DNA of 64,000 nt from Bacillus pumilus (GTDB lineage Bacteria > Bacillota > Bacilli > Bacillales > Bacillaceae), in NCBI RefSeq assembly GCF_009937765.1, contig NZ_CP047089.1, positions 3,098,272 through 3,162,271 on the forward strand, read 5' to 3'. The notes beneath the pieces are model-generated. The model saw nothing but the letters and a program-made list of their open reading frames with translations. It was not told the origin of the DNA and did not search any database. Below are positions 44,455 to 53,723 of the stretch, one piece after another (position 1 is the first letter of the stretch; each line of letters opens with the position of its first letter). Made by a program: the position numbers and the translations under genes.

Positions 44455-44757
44455 ATGCGGCGTATTATTTTTTTGCTAATCAGTTTGTTTGTCCTCTTTA
44501 TTATCTTTTTTGATTTGAAAAATGGCACCATCCCCGTTGAAGAAGGTCCAGCAGTTCCTGCAAATGCCTTTCAAACGGCTGAGAAAAAAGCATATAAGAA
44601 GGTCACGGTGAAACAAGGTGAAACCGTCGTCTCTATCGTTCATACAAGTAAGCCACTTGATGAAGTCATTGAGGATTTCGAAGAGCTGAATCAAGGCGTC
44701 AAAGCAAACGAAATTCGGGCAGGCAGCACATATAAGTTTCCGGTATATAAGAGATAA
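44455..44757 (+). CDS. yqfZ: YqfZ, LysM-domain membrane-anchored protein
   Basis: A 100-residue protein with an N-terminal transmembrane helix (about 3-19) and an extracytoplasmic LysM-like domain (about 47-98, KVTVKQGETVVSIV..YKFPVY). It may bind peptidoglycan. The ATG at 44455 is better spaced from GGTGAG than the GTG three codons upstream. It precedes ispG by about 105 bases in the same direction. Confidence 0.87.
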   Translation: MRRIIFLLISLFVLFIIFFDLKNGTIPVEEGPAVPANAFQTAEKKAYKKVTVKQGETVVSIVHTSKPLDEVIEDFEELNQGVKANEIRAGSTYKFPVYKR

Positions 44758-44862
44758 AACGTTAATTCCTTGTCATTCATACAAAGAGACTGTTACAATA
44801 TGAACTGTAAAACAAGACGTACATAGCAAATGATTGCTTGTACACTAAGGAGCGATTGACAA

Positions 44863-45975
44863 GTGAGTGAAGTCACACATCGTACTAAAACGCGTCCCGT
44901 CAAAGTGGGACCTTTAACTATAGGTGGAAATAATGAGGTTGTCATTCAAAGTATGGCAACAACCAAAACACATGATGTCGAAGCGACAGTAGCTGAAATT
45001 AAGCGTCTTGAAGAAGCAGGCTGTCAAATCGTGCGTGTCGCATGCCCAGACGAGCGTGCAGCAAATGCGATTGCAGACATAAAAAAACAAATCAACATCC
45101 CGCTTGTTGTCGATATTCATTTTGACTACAAGCTTGCACTGAAAGCGATTGAAGCAGGTGCAGACAAAATTCGAATCAATCCAGGGAACATCGGAAGACG
45201 AGAAAAAGTCGAAGCAGTTGTGAAAGCAGCAAAAGAAAAAGGCATTCCAATCCGTATTGGGGTAAACGCTGGTTCATTAGAGAAAAAAATTCTTGATAAA
45301 TACGGTTACCCAACAGCAGATGGTATGGTTGAAAGTGCACTGCACCACATTAAAATTCTTGAAGATCTAGATTTTCATGATATCATCGTCAGCATGAAAG
45401 CATCTGATGTCAACCTAGCGATTGAGGCATATGAAAAAGCAGCAAAAGCATTTGACTACCCTCTTCACCTTGGGATTACAGAATCAGGTACATTATTTGC
45501 AGGTACGGTCAAAAGTGCAGCTGGTCTAGGTGCTATCTTGAATATGGGGATTGGGAACACACTCCGCATCTCATTAAGTGCTGATCCAGTTGAAGAAGTA
45601 AAAGTAGCACGCGAACTGTTGAAATCATTTGGTCTTGCAGCAAATGCAGCAACACTGATCTCTTGCCCAACTTGTGGACGAATCGAAATTGACCTCATTA
45701 GCATTGCAAATGAAGTCGAAGAATATATCTCCACAATTAAAGCACCGATTAAAGTAGCTGTTCTTGGCTGTGCTGTAAATGGTCCAGGGGAAGCGCGTGA
45801 AGCTGACATCGGAATTGCCGGCGCTAGAGGCGAAGGTCTATTGTTCCGTAAAGGTGAAATTGTTCGTAAAGTACCAGAAGAAACGATGGTTGAAGAACTG
45901 AAAAAAGAAATCGATAAAATTGCTGAAGAGCACTATGCAAAAATGGAAGCTGAAAAAGCAAAAGCCAACGCATAA
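44863..45975 (+). CDS. ispG: IspG, 4-hydroxy-3-methylbut-2-enyl diphosphate synthase
   Basis: A 370-residue MEP-pathway enzyme that reduces MEcPP to HMBPP. The [4Fe-4S] ligands Cys268, Cys271, Cys303 and Glu310 are present ([17 protein letters not shown]). Start is a GTG ten bases after AAGGAG. The next MEP enzyme, IspH, is about 10 kb downstream in the same orientation; they are not in one operon. Ended by a strong terminator. Confidence 0.97.
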   Translation: MSEVTHRTKTRPVKVGPLTIGGNNEVVIQSMATTKTHDVEATVAEIKRLEEAGCQIVRVACPDERAANAIADIKKQINIPLVVDIHFDYKLALKAIEAGADKIRINPGNIGRREKVEAVVKAAKEKGIPIRIGVNAGSLEKKILDKYGYPTADGMVESALHHIKILEDLDFHDIIVSMKASDVNLAIEAYEKAAKAFDYPLHLGITESGTLFAGTVKSAAGLGAILNMGIGNTLRISLSADPVEEVKVARELLKSFGLAANAATLISCPTCGRIEIDLISIANEVEEYISTIKAPIKVAVLGCAVNGPGEAREADIGIAGARGEGLLFRKGEIVRKVPEETMVEELKKEIDKIAEEHYAKMEAEKAKANA

Positions 45976-45976
45976 C

Positions 45977-46009
45977 AAAAAACGCCTGACGTCACTGTCA
46001 GGCGTTTTT
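45977..46009. terminator. Terminator of ispG, shared with yqfX
   Basis: AAAAAACGCCTGAC paired with GTCAGGCGTTTTT between convergent genes. Confidence 0.92.
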
Positions 46010-46021
46010 CTGTTGTTCTTG

Positions 46022-46384
46022 TTAAAAGAACGGGGTGATAAATATGCCTAGGATGACGGAAACAATTCCGATCCCGATTGACCATGCGCCAAGCGCATGT
46101 GCTCCTTTTCTTCTTGCAATATAACCAACGACGATTGCCGCTACTCCTAATAGCACCGGCAAGACAAATAACGAGATAATCGCAATCGCGAGGGCTGTAT
46201 AGCCTATCCCCTTACTGCCTGAATCGTCACCTACTTGGTCACGTTCTCGTCTATCTACTCGATCTCTTGAAGCCTGATATGGCTCTGCAATTTCAGCAGC
46301 TGTTTCCTCTAGATAGCCATCATCATTACTAAAGTGTGTGTCGATTTCACGATCATTTCTTCTGAAATCTTCGTCTCTTTCCAT
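46022..46384 (-). CDS. yqfX: YqfX, small membrane protein
   Basis: A 120-residue protein with an acidic and Arg-rich N-terminal half (about 1-58) and two C-terminal transmembrane helices (about 60-88 and 98-118), matching YqfX. Function unknown. The ATG at 46384 follows GGGGGAATT; the open frame upstream overlaps the divergent yqfW leader and is not used. Confidence 0.86.
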   Translation of the reverse strand: MERDEDFRRNDREIDTHFSNDDGYLEETAAEIAEPYQASRDRVDRRERDQVGDDSGSKGIGYTALAIAIISLFVLPVLLGVAAIVVGYIARRKGAHALGAWSIGIGIVSVILGIFITPFF

Positions 46385-46523
46385 GATCAATTCCCCCTTT
46401 TGGTTAATAGAAAGGAGCTTTTTTAGTATGAGCAAAAATGTCTGTTTCATGTTTGCTAAAACTTGCTGGAATTGTGAATTGATTATGTTACACTTTAAGA
46501 GTATAAAAATGAGGAGTGTGGGC

Positions 46524-47102
46524 ATGTTACGTTTAGGAATTGATATTGATGGCACAGTGACGGCGCAGGACACCTTTGTTCCCTATTTAAATGAGTCGTT
46601 CCAATGTGCCATGACACTAGAAGATATGACAGAATATGATTTGACGAAGCTTTTAAATATTTCACAAGAAGAGTTTTGGGGCTGGATGAATCAGCATGAG
46701 CCTCTTATATATAAACAGGCAAAGCCTGCTAAGGACGCAAAAGAGATTCTTGATCAAATGAAACATCAGCACAGGCTGATCTATATTACAGCAAGAAGGC
46801 AGCATCATGCGGATATCACCTATGAGTGGTTCCACAAACATCACGTGCACTATGATGACATTGAGCTGGTTGGCGGTCATCATAAGCTCGAAGCTGTCCA
46901 GAAGCACGAGATTGATGTGTTTTTCGAAGATCATCATGGGAATGCCACAATGATTGCAAAAGAGGCTGACATCCCGGTTATTCTTTTTAACTCCCCATAT
47001 AATCAAATGCCCATTGATGACAGGATTATACGCGTCAACAACTGGCAGGAAGCATCTCAATGGATCAAACAATACGAGCAGCGTTTGGAAACTGCTTATT
47101 AA
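46524..47102 (+). CDS. yqfW: YqfW, HAD-superfamily putative 5'(3')-nucleotidase
   Basis: A 192-residue HAD phosphatase of the NT5C type, with catalytic Asp7 and Asp9 in GIDIDGTVT, motif II YITARRQ and an acidic motif (VFFEDHHGN) for magnesium. The substrate is probably a deoxynucleotide or nucleotide, by family. ATG behind GAGGAG. An upstream in-frame extension overlaps yqfX and is rejected. Confidence 0.9.
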   Translation: MLRLGIDIDGTVTAQDTFVPYLNESFQCAMTLEDMTEYDLTKLLNISQEEFWGWMNQHEPLIYKQAKPAKDAKEILDQMKHQHRLIYITARRQHHADITYEWFHKHHVHYDDIELVGGHHKLEAVQKHEIDVFFEDHHGNATMIAKEADIPVILFNSPYNQMPIDDRIIRVNNWQEASQWIKQYEQRLETAY

Positions 47103-47109
47103 TACAGAA

Positions 47110-47135
47110 AAGCCGATACTCTAATGTATCGGCTT
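47110..47135. terminator. Terminator after yqfW
   Basis: AAGCCGATAC-TCTAAT-GTATCGGCTT, 7 bases after the yqfW stop, overlapping the 3' end of the convergent ROK gene. Confidence 0.8.
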
Positions 47136-48038
47136 GTTTGATAGAACAAGCTGCCCTTCTGTCATGAGAAAATGGTATAGTGCTCCCTTCATGCCTGCTT
47201 GATTCAAGTAATAGCACGTTTCCACCATCACTTGAATGTTTTTCCACGCAGGCAGAGTATGTAAATGTTTCTCAATGTTTGATAGCAAATCTGGTCTTGC
47301 ACTTACACCGCCGCCAATGAGGATTTTCTCTGGATTAAGGACGGTTGCTACATTGTAAATGCCAATGGCGATTCGCTTGTACCACTGATCCACTAGTTTT
47401 TCAATGGACGGATCATGCTTTGCCTTTTCAAAAATGTCTTGACCGTCTATTTGAGTACTTTGGGGAATGCCTTGTTTTTCTTTATAGCTGCGAATTAAAC
47501 CCGCCGTTGAAGCACTGCTGTTGAGTGTTGTAAATTGTCCATTGTCTGTTTCTGTCAGCATCATGCCAAATTCACCGCCGCGGAAGGAAGCTCCGCGCAC
47601 AAGTTGACCACCAGCGAAAATACCACCTCCAACACCTGTGCCAAGCGTCATACAAATAAAACTGTCACACTCTTTCGCATGACCACTATATCTTTCTGCA
47701 AGAGCTGCACAGTTCGCATCATTTTCGACTTCAACACGAAGAGAGGTTTTCTCTTCTAAAAGAGTTTTTAGATTTTGACCATTTAAGGCAATGATGGCTC
47801 CTGCAAATTCTGTATAACCTGTTTCACTGTCCACAAAGCCCGGAAGACTAATCGCGATTCCGCTGACATCTGACGTTTTCTGATATTGCTTGACCACATC
47901 CGCCATCGTTTCTAAAAACGGTTCAAGCTGACGACAGTTCGTTTCATAGTCACCACTCGTGACCAGCTCCCCCTCCTGATCCATTAATCCATGTTTTGTT
48001 CTCGTTCCGCCTACATCAAACACGACATAATACGCCAC
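47121..48038 (-). CDS. ROK-family sugar kinase (second copy)
   Basis: A 305-residue ROK kinase with DVGGTRTKHGL (ATP site), the catalytic base region VENDANCAALAE and [11 protein letters not shown]. The ROK zinc motif CxCGxxGC, present in GlcK of this window, is missing, and GGEFGMM replaces the usual GHI motif. This resembles beta-glucoside or glucosamine-type kinases, but the substrate cannot be read from the sequence. A GTG start at 48038 lies six bases from GGAGGG. Not expected at this position in B. subtilis. Confidence 0.88.
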   Translation of the reverse strand: MAYYVVFDVGGTRTKHGLMDQEGELVTSGDYETNCRQLEPFLETMADVVKQYQKTSDVSGIAISLPGFVDSETGYTEFAGAIIALNGQNLKTLLEEKTSLRVEVENDANCAALAERYSGHAKECDSFICMTLGTGVGGGIFAGGQLVRGASFRGGEFGMMLTETDNGQFTTLNSSASTAGLIRSYKEKQGIPQSTQIDGQDIFEKAKHDPSIEKLVDQWYKRIAIGIYNVATVLNPEKILIGGGVSARPDLLSNIEKHLHTLPAWKNIQVMVETCYYLNQAGMKGALYHFLMTEGQLVLSNKPIH

Positions 48039-48220
48039 TTTTGACCCTCCCTTTACTCCAAAAGACACAAATTTCTTCAGTACCTTGTTCTCATTTTAAT
48101 GAAACAGCCGCCCTTTGTAAAACGTTTTCAAAAAGACAAGAGAAAACGCAGCTCTGCGGCTAACGGTTTCAGTTTTGAAGTAGAAAATATCAATAGAACA
48201 CCATTATTGGATGAACAATA

Positions 48221-48255
48221 GAAAAAGCAATGGAGTTGATTTACCATTGCTTTTC
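48221..48255 (-). terminator. Terminator of the LRR gene
   Basis: GAAAAAGCAATGG paired with CCATTGCTTTTC, immediately after the stop codon at 48259. Confidence 0.85.
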
Positions 48256-48258
48256 AAG

Positions 48259-49084
48259 TTAATTGATATACTTTTCTTGGTACGCCTTAAATTGTTCTTC
48301 GTACTTTTTTAATTTTTTCCCATCAACTTTTGAATTTAATTTCGGTTTTCGCTTTCCAATAACCATCACATCTTTATCAACAATAGGACTTGCTAAAAAA
48401 ATGTATGGCGCAAAACGATCACACTTCGTATTTGGAAGGGTTACAGATAACCTAGCATATTCTTCTGTCGGGAACTGATTCGAAATTTCAAGTTCCTTGA
48501 GTCCCTCTAATTCCGATATTGGCTCTAAAGACTCGTCCTTCACTTTTATATTAGATAAGCACAGGCACAGATATGTTAAATTCTTAAGGTATCTTAATGG
48601 TTGAAGAGTATGTAAATTTAATGCATTCCAAACCCCGCCTGACAATTGTAACAATTCTAAACCAGTGTTTTTTTGCAAAGGGGCTATGTCATTTAACTTT
48701 GAAAAATCTGTTATTGATAAAGACTTTAAATAAGTGTTTTTTGATAAATCCCATAAACTTTGTGCCTTTGTATTCCATTCAAGTGCCAATACCTCAAGAT
48801 CCTTAAGAGAACTAATGATTGATAAATCTTCTATCTTCTACTCTCATTTCATGTACAAAGAGCATTTTGGGATTAACTAAGCTCAAGATCGTATCGAATT
48901 CCTTTTGGTGCACTTTGTAAATCCACAATTTCGTCAGGTTAGAAAAAGATTTCAACCTGTCAATATTTTTTGTTTTCCCTGTAATTAACAATTCAGTGGA
49001 ATCTTCATCTACATCGGCTAAATCACGAACAACTTCTGGTCGTTCATCCAAATGAAAAATATATTGTGAGTGTTCTTTTAGCAT
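48259..49084 (-). pseudogene. Leucine-rich-repeat protein gene, frameshifted by a 7-bp tandem duplication
   Basis: Two adjacent minus-strand frames, 48812-49084 (start MLKEHSQYIFHLDERPEV) and 48259 to about 48832 (end EEQFKAYQEKYIN), belong to one leucine-rich-repeat protein. At the junction the 7-base unit ATCTTCT occurs twice in tandem (48826-48832, 48833-48839, plus strand). Removing one copy restores a single 272-codon frame reading VEDLSIISSLKDLEVLALEW, with regular LRR spacing. No signal peptide is visible, so the intact protein would be cytoplasmic. Function unknown. It ends with its own terminator. Confidence 0.85.
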
Positions 49085-49321
49085 TCTTTTACCTCCACAT
49101 CTACGAATGACGGAATTTCTACATTAATTTTATCAGAATGTTGCTGTTAAAACATTAACATCGTTAGCTCCTGTCGATATTTCTTCCAAAAAAACAAGAG
49201 TAGTTAGTAAAATGCCTCAAATAAAAGAACTCCAATTCAAATATGAATTGGAGTCCTCATTAAATGACGGATCTATTTTTTCTACCTTAAAACAGAACCC
49301 GTTACTCTGCGGCTGACTGTT
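49085..49321. other. Spacer between LRR pseudogene and zur
   Basis: About 240 AT-rich bases. It holds the upstream region of the LRR gene, a terminator probably belonging to zur, and at the zur end the motif CTCTGCGGCTGACTGTTT, nearly repeated on the other side of the LRR gene. Confidence 0.5.
49229..49254 (-). terminator. Probable terminator of the znuCB-zur operon
   Basis: ACTCCAATTC-N6-GAATTGGAGT followed by TCTTTTATTT on the minus strand, about 70 bases after the zur stop. Confidence 0.7.
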
Positions 49322-49750
49322 TTATGAATGAACTTCCTTCGGTTCGCAAGAAGGACACGTTCCGTATATTTCGAATTTATGTCCGCTAATGTGATAATCC
49401 TCTAGATCGGCGTCTAATTTGTCCATAGGGCAGGCATCAATCTCCTTTGTTTTACCACATGCGAGACATATAAAATGATGATGGTGATGAGAAAAGGAGC
49501 ATTTAAAACGAAAAAGCTTCTCTCCTGACAATTCCGTTGTTTCTAATATACCTAAGTCTTCATATAGTGACAGGTTTCGATAAATCGTATCAAAGCTAAG
49601 ACCTGGATAGTCTTCACTTAGTGCCGTCAGCACATTTTTAGCAGTCAAATATTTATCAGAATCAGAAAACAGTTGAAGCATGTCTTCACGTTTGCTTGTA
49701 TGCTTGTAGCCTTTTTCTTTTAATAAATCAAGCGCTTCTTGTACGTTCAT
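49322..49750 (-). CDS. zur: Zur, zinc uptake repressor (Fur family)
   Basis: A 142-residue Fur-family repressor with an N-terminal winged helix (about 1-80), a histidine run (SHHHHHF, regulatory zinc site) and structural zinc cysteines in CLACG and CPSC. With zinc it represses zinc uptake genes. The ATG at 49750 follows GGGGGA and gives the standard [15 protein letters not shown] start. It overlaps znuB by 23 bases, so it is the distal gene of znuC-znuB-zur and is probably autoregulated through the Zur box upstream of znuC. Confidence 0.95.
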   Translation of the reverse strand: MNVQEALDLLKEKGYKHTSKREDMLQLFSDSDKYLTAKNVLTALSEDYPGLSFDTIYRNLSLYEDLGILETTELSGEKLFRFKCSFSHHHHHFICLACGKTKEIDACPMDKLDADLEDYHISGHKFEIYGTCPSCEPKEVHS

Positions 49751-50588
49751 GATGATTCCCCCTTTTGAATTTCCCAATAAAAATACATCCGATTAAAATC
49801 AAAATGGACAGCATCACAATGGTTCCGCCTGGCGCTAAATCTAGGTAATAGCTTAAGATCAACCCTGCCAATACAGACAATTCACCGAACAAGATCGAAA
49901 GGAAGATCGCCTGTTTGAAGCCTTTGGCAATGCGGATACTTGCCGCAACAGGAAGTGTCATGAGCGCAGAGACAAGCAGTGTACCTACGATACGCATCGA
50001 TGCCGCAATGACAAGTGCGACAACTAAGATAAAAATGAAATGAATCCATTTCGCTGAAATACCAGAAGCCTTTGCATGCTCTTCATCAAAAGAAAGTAAA
50101 AATAATTCTTTATATAAAAGCACGACAACTAACACCACAATGAGTGAGATTCCAACAACAATCCAAAGATCTAATCTCGACACCGCACTGACACTTCCGA
50201 ACAAATAACTAAACAAATCTGTATTAAAGCCATTCGCTAGTGAAATGAAGATGACGGAAATCCCAATACCACCTGATAAAATAATAGGGATCGCCAGTTC
50301 CTGATAATGCTTATACACAGATCGCAGGCGTTCAATAAATAACGAACCTGCAACTGAAAACGCCATCCCTAAGTATAGCGGGCTCACCCCTGTCAAGAGG
50401 CCGAACTTTTTATCAAGGAATAAACTTGCTGCAATACCGGCAAGTGAAACGTGACTGAGGGCGTCTGCAATCAGCGAAAGCCTTCTCACGACGATAAATA
50501 CACCAAGCAAGGGCGCAATAAAGCCGATCAGCATTCCTGCGATAAACGCATTTTGTAAGAATTCATAATGAAAAAATGGAAATAGCAT
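49728..50588 (-). CDS. znuB: ZnuB/AdcB, zinc ABC transporter permease
   Basis: A 286-residue ABC-3 family permease with about eight hydrophobic segments and the family stretch [19 protein letters not shown] (about 35-53). It belongs with ZnuC to a zinc importer; the zinc-binding lipoprotein gene (znuA/adcA) is not in this window. The ATG overlaps the znuC stop by one base. In B. subtilis the equivalent genes are far from zur. Confidence 0.92.
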   Translation of the reverse strand: MLFPFFHYEFLQNAFIAGMLIGFIAPLLGVFIVVRRLSLIADALSHVSLAGIAASLFLDKKFGLLTGVSPLYLGMAFSVAGSLFIERLRSVYKHYQELAIPIILSGGIGISVIFISLANGFNTDLFSYLFGSVSAVSRLDLWIVVGISLIVVLVVVLLYKELFLLSFDEEHAKASGISAKWIHFIFILVVALVIAASMRIVGTLLVSALMTLPVAASIRIAKGFKQAIFLSILFGELSVLAGLILSYYLDLAPGGTIVMLSILILIGCIFIGKFKRGNHHERTRSA

Positions 50589-51364
50589 TATTCATGTCCC
50601 CCATGATGGTGATGATCGTGATGAATCACTTGAATGTCATGTCCGTAAAATTGGGATAGCGCTTGATCATCCATTGAATCAAACGTTTCTGCATCACCGT
50701 GGAAATGAAGTGTCTGATTTAAGCAAGCCACATGGGTGACTTTATCAGAAACAGTGCCCACGTCGTGTGTGACGAGAATTAAAGACATTCCTTTTTCTTT
50801 GTTTAATGTTTCTAGCAACTGATAAAAGCCTTCTACTGTCCGCTGGTCTACCCCAACCGTTGGTTCATCTAAGATAAGCAGCTTGGGCTGACTGACAAGC
50901 GCACGGGCAATAAAGGTACGCTGCTGTTGACCGCCTGAAAGTTCCCCAATGTTTTGATGCTTCAAATCTTGTATCCCAACTGAGCGAATGGCATCCTCAA
51001 CTTGCCATTTGTCCTGCTTGCTCATTCGTTTAAATAATCCTATTTTCGCCGTCAACCCACTTGCGACGACTTCGTAAACAGAAGCAGGAAAACCTGTATT
51101 AAAACTATTCGCCTTTTGAGAAACAAATCCAATTTGGTCCCAGTCTTTAAATTTAGAAGCAGGCGTGCCAAATAGTTTTAATTCGCCTTGCTGTGGTTTA
51201 ATGAGCCCAAGCAGGCATTTTAATAAGGTTGTTTTACCAGATCCATTCGGTCCAACAAGTGCTAGAAAGTTCCCTTCCTCTACTGTTAAATGAATGTGAT
51301 CTATGACATTTCTCTGTCCATACGAGTACGAAATGTCCTTCATTTCAATAATTGGCTTTGCCAT
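50588..51364 (-). CDS. znuC: ZnuC/AdcC, zinc ABC transporter ATPase
   Basis: A 258-residue ABC ATPase with Walker A GPNGSGKTT, signature LSGGQQQR, Walker B LLILDEPTVGVD and a His-rich C-terminus (IHHDHHHHGGHE) that may bind zinc. The ATG at 51364 follows AAGGTGG; an in-frame TTG six codons upstream overlaps that element. First gene of the operon, with a Zur-like box 25-45 bases upstream. Confidence 0.92.
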   Translation of the reverse strand: MAKPIIEMKDISYSYGQRNVIDHIHLTVEEGNFLALVGPNGSGKTTLLKCLLGLIKPQQGELKLFGTPASKFKDWDQIGFVSQKANSFNTGFPASVYEVVASGLTAKIGLFKRMSKQDKWQVEDAIRSVGIQDLKHQNIGELSGGQQQRTFIARALVSQPKLLILDEPTVGVDQRTVEGFYQLLETLNKEKGMSLILVTHDVGTVSDKVTHVACLNQTLHFHGDAETFDSMDDQALSQFYGHDIQVIHHDHHHHGGHE

Positions 51365-51388
51365 GAATCTTTCCACCTTCAATCAATA

Positions 51389-51409
51389 TAAAAAGAATGA
51401 TTACGATTT
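51389..51409 (-). promoter_or_regulatory. Candidate Zur box upstream of znuC
   Basis: On the minus strand AAATCGTAAT-C-ATTCTTTTTA: the left half matches the Zur consensus AAATCGTAATNATTACGATTT fully, the right half only partly. Placement before a zinc uptake operon ending in zur supports it. Confidence 0.65.
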
Positions 51410-51420
51410 ATACAACAAAA

Positions 51421-51444
51421 AGAAAATGGCTTTTGCCATTTTCT
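51421..51444 (-). terminator. Terminator of yqfU
   Basis: AGAAAATGGC-TTTT-GCCATTTTCT followed by TTTTTG on the minus strand, between yqfU and the znuC promoter. Confidence 0.8.
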
Positions 51445-51499
51445 CTGTCCATACATACACTTCATTATATAAAAGAAAGATTAAAAAGTAAAATAAAAG

Positions 51500-52378
51500 C
51501 TAATGAATGGCTGTTTTGAATTTACCGCCTTTTGTTTCATGCGTATCCATAATTGTAATAAATGCTTGACTATCAATTTCAAATACAATGGATTTTAGCT
51601 TTGTGATTTCAAGTCTTGTGACAACGGCGTAGATGACATCCTTTTCTTCATCTGTATAACCACCTTTCCCTCTCAACTTTGTCGTTCCCCTACCAAGTCG
51701 ATGAAGAATCGCATCTGAAATTTCATCATAATAATCTGATACGATAATGACAGCTTTTGTTTCATCAAGTCCTTGAATGACAGCATCAATTGTTTTCATT
51801 GCCAAATAATATGTCATGACAGAATACATAGCCTGCTCTGGTCCGAAGACAAAGCCTGCCCAAATAAAAATGAACACATTGACGATCATGACAAACTCAC
51901 CGACGGAAAAAGGAATTTTTTTCGTTAGCAGAATGCCTAAGATCTCCGTTCCATCCATTGAGCCTCCATTACGGATGACAAGTCCAACACCAAAACCAAG
52001 TAATAGCCCGCCAAATACAGTAGCTAAGATTGGCTGAGTGGTAAATGCCTCTACATGATGGAGTGAAGATTCTATGACGGCTAAGCTGACAATTCCAATC
52101 ACAGTGGAAATAAGAAACGTTTTTCCAATATGTTTGTATCCTGATATCATAAATGGAATATTTAAAATGACAACAATCGTCGCAAAATTGATGAATGGGT
52201 TATCTGTAAAGAGATAATCCAAAATAAGCGAAATGCCGATGATGCCTCCATCAATAATATTGTTTGGCACTAAAAATAATTCAATGCTAACCGCTGCGCA
52301 TGTAGCTCCTACTAGAATCAGAAAAATTCTCAAAATAAAATGAGGCACTGATTCCTTTCTATGCTGTTTATTTGCCAT
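51500..52378 (-). CDS. yqfU: YqfU, YitT-family membrane protein (DUF161/DUF2179)
   Basis: A 292-residue protein with five to six N-terminal transmembrane helices and a C-terminal cytoplasmic DUF2179 domain (about 210-290, [20 protein letters not shown]). The family is common in Firmicutes; function unknown. Strong GAGGGGAG ribosome binding site. Monocistronic. Confidence 0.9.
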   Translation of the reverse strand: MANKQHRKESVPHFILRIFLILVGATCAAVSIELFLVPNNIIDGGIIGISLILDYLFTDNPFINFATIVVILNIPFMISGYKHIGKTFLISTVIGIVSLAVIESSLHHVEAFTTQPILATVFGGLLLGFGVGLVIRNGGSMDGTEILGILLTKKIPFSVGEFVMIVNVFIFIWAGFVFGPEQAMYSVMTYYLAMKTIDAVIQGLDETKAVIIVSDYYDEISDAILHRLGRGTTKLRGKGGYTDEEKDVIYAVVTRLEITKLKSIVFEIDSQAFITIMDTHETKGGKFKTAIH

Positions 52379-52517
52379 ACGTTCTCCCCTCTACACCTGT
52401 TAAATTTTCAATGAACATTTATTCACTTTACTATTTTATCATTTCACAGGGTAAAATAAAATTTTTTGCACATTTTCCGTTTTCGCCCATACATTGTTAC
52501 AGAGGGGAGGAATGGAA

Positions 52518-52772
52518 GTGATTTTAATCCAAAAAATTGTCCTGCAGCGGCTCAATCAGATCACAGCAAATGATCTGTTAAGGTATGCGAAGCAGTATGG
52601 TGTCAGTTTAACGTCAAACCAAGCTGCCGAGGTGGCCAAACTGATGAATGGGAAAAACGTCAATATTTTTAATGATGCAGAGCGTAACCGGCTTCTTAAG
52701 CAGGTGGAAGCCATTACGTCTAAACAGACAGCTCAGACTGTCAATGATCTGTTTAACCAGTTTACAAGTTAA
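52518..52772 (+). CDS. yqfT: YqfT, DUF2624 protein
   Basis: An 84-residue helical protein (MILIQKIVLQRLNQITANDL) matching YqfT/DUF2624. No known function; no membrane segment. The GTG at 52518 is six bases from AGGGGAGG, whereas the ATG two codons upstream touches the ribosome binding site. Divergent from yqfU, convergent with nfo. Confidence 0.85.
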   Translation: MILIQKIVLQRLNQITANDLLRYAKQYGVSLTSNQAAEVAKLMNGKNVNIFNDAERNRLLKQVEAITSKQTAQTVNDLFNQFTS

Positions 52773-52774
52773 GC

Positions 52775-52800
52775 AAAAAAGGGCCGCATTTAGCGGCACC
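52775..52800 (-). terminator. Terminator of nfo
   Basis: GCCGC-TAAAT-GCGGC then CCTTTTTT on the minus strand, between nfo and the convergent yqfT. Confidence 0.8.
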
Positions 52801-52820
52801 TCATGTTGTTGTATGCTTTT

Positions 52821-53714
52821 TTACTGATCTTTAATTTTATCTAGTAAGCCTTCGTCAAATTGCTTTTCTTTTAGCATCGCAATTTCGAATTTGTAAGGTG
52901 GTTTTTTGTTCTTTTTATCTTCACCTACATAAGGCGTTTCTAAGATTTTTGGCACATCTTGAAGCTGCGGATGATGCACAATATTGTTCAGTGCATCGAA
53001 GCCAATTTCACCAAAGCCGATATTTTCATGTCGGTCTTTTCTTGCGCCTTGTACGTTTTTACTATCATTAATATGAAGAACCTTGATTCGATCAATTCCG
53101 ACGATTCGATCGAATTCTTCTAACACCCCATCAAAGTCAGTCACAATCGGATACCCAGCATCGTGTGTGTGACACGTATCAAAGCAAACAGAAAGTGCTT
53201 CGTTATGTGTCACTCCGTCGATAATTTGGGCAAGCTCTTCAAAGCTTCTTCCGCATTCTGATCCTTTGCCAGCCATTGTCTCAAGTGCAATTTGAACCTT
53301 TTGCCCTTTTACGATGACTTCGTTTAAGCCTTCAATGATTTTTTGGATTCCCGCTTCTGGTCCTGCTCCGACATGTGCACCCGGGTGGAGAACAATTTGC
53401 CTCGCACCTAGCGCTTCTGTACGTTCAATTTCAGAACGAAGGAAGTCCACGCCAAGCTCAAAAGTCGCAGGATTGACGGTGTTCCCAATATTAATAATAT
53501 ATGGTGCATGGACGACGATATCTGTCATACCATGCTCTTTCATATGCGCTTGTCCAGCTTCAATATTGAGGTCTTCAATTTTTTTGCGGCGCGTATTTTG
53601 CGGTGCACCTGTATAAATCATAAACGTATTCGAACCATAAGAGGCAGCTTCTTGACTCGCTGCAAGAAGCATATGTTTTCCGCTCATGGATACATGTGAA
53701 CCAATTTTCAACAA
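52821..53714 (-). CDS. nfo: Nfo, endonuclease IV
   Basis: A 297-residue AP endonuclease of the TIM-barrel endonuclease IV family. Conserved metal-site blocks [53 protein letters not shown] and [10 protein letters not shown] are all present. It repairs abasic and oxidised sites, in Bacillus also during spore germination. The TTG start at 53714 is five bases from GGGGG. It directly follows cshB (9-base gap). Confidence 0.96.
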   Translation of the reverse strand: MLKIGSHVSMSGKHMLLAASQEAASYGSNTFMIYTGAPQNTRRKKIEDLNIEAGQAHMKEHGMTDIVVHAPYIINIGNTVNPATFELGVDFLRSEIERTEALGARQIVLHPGAHVGAGPEAGIQKIIEGLNEVIVKGQKVQIALETMAGKGSECGRSFEELAQIIDGVTHNEALSVCFDTCHTHDAGYPIVTDFDGVLEEFDRIVGIDRIKVLHINDSKNVQGARKDRHENIGFGEIGFDALNNIVHHPQLQDVPKILETPYVGEDKKNKKPPYKFEIAMLKEKQFDEGLLDKIKDQ

Positions 53715-53723
53715 TGTTTCCCC

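Noticed and set aside
46479..46507. Promoter-like TTGATT-N17-TATAAA before yqfW
   Set aside because: A start about 7 bases downstream would fall inside the yqfW ribosome binding site, so a functional use is doubtful.
46338..46523. N-terminal extension of YqfW
   Set aside because: It overlaps yqfX coding sequence on the other strand; the HAD motif begins right after the ATG at 46524, which has GAGGAG upstream.
46385..46573. N-terminal extension of YqfX into the yqfW leader
   Set aside because: The extension overlaps the divergent yqfW start, while an ATG with GGGGGAATT at 46384 gives the expected family protein.
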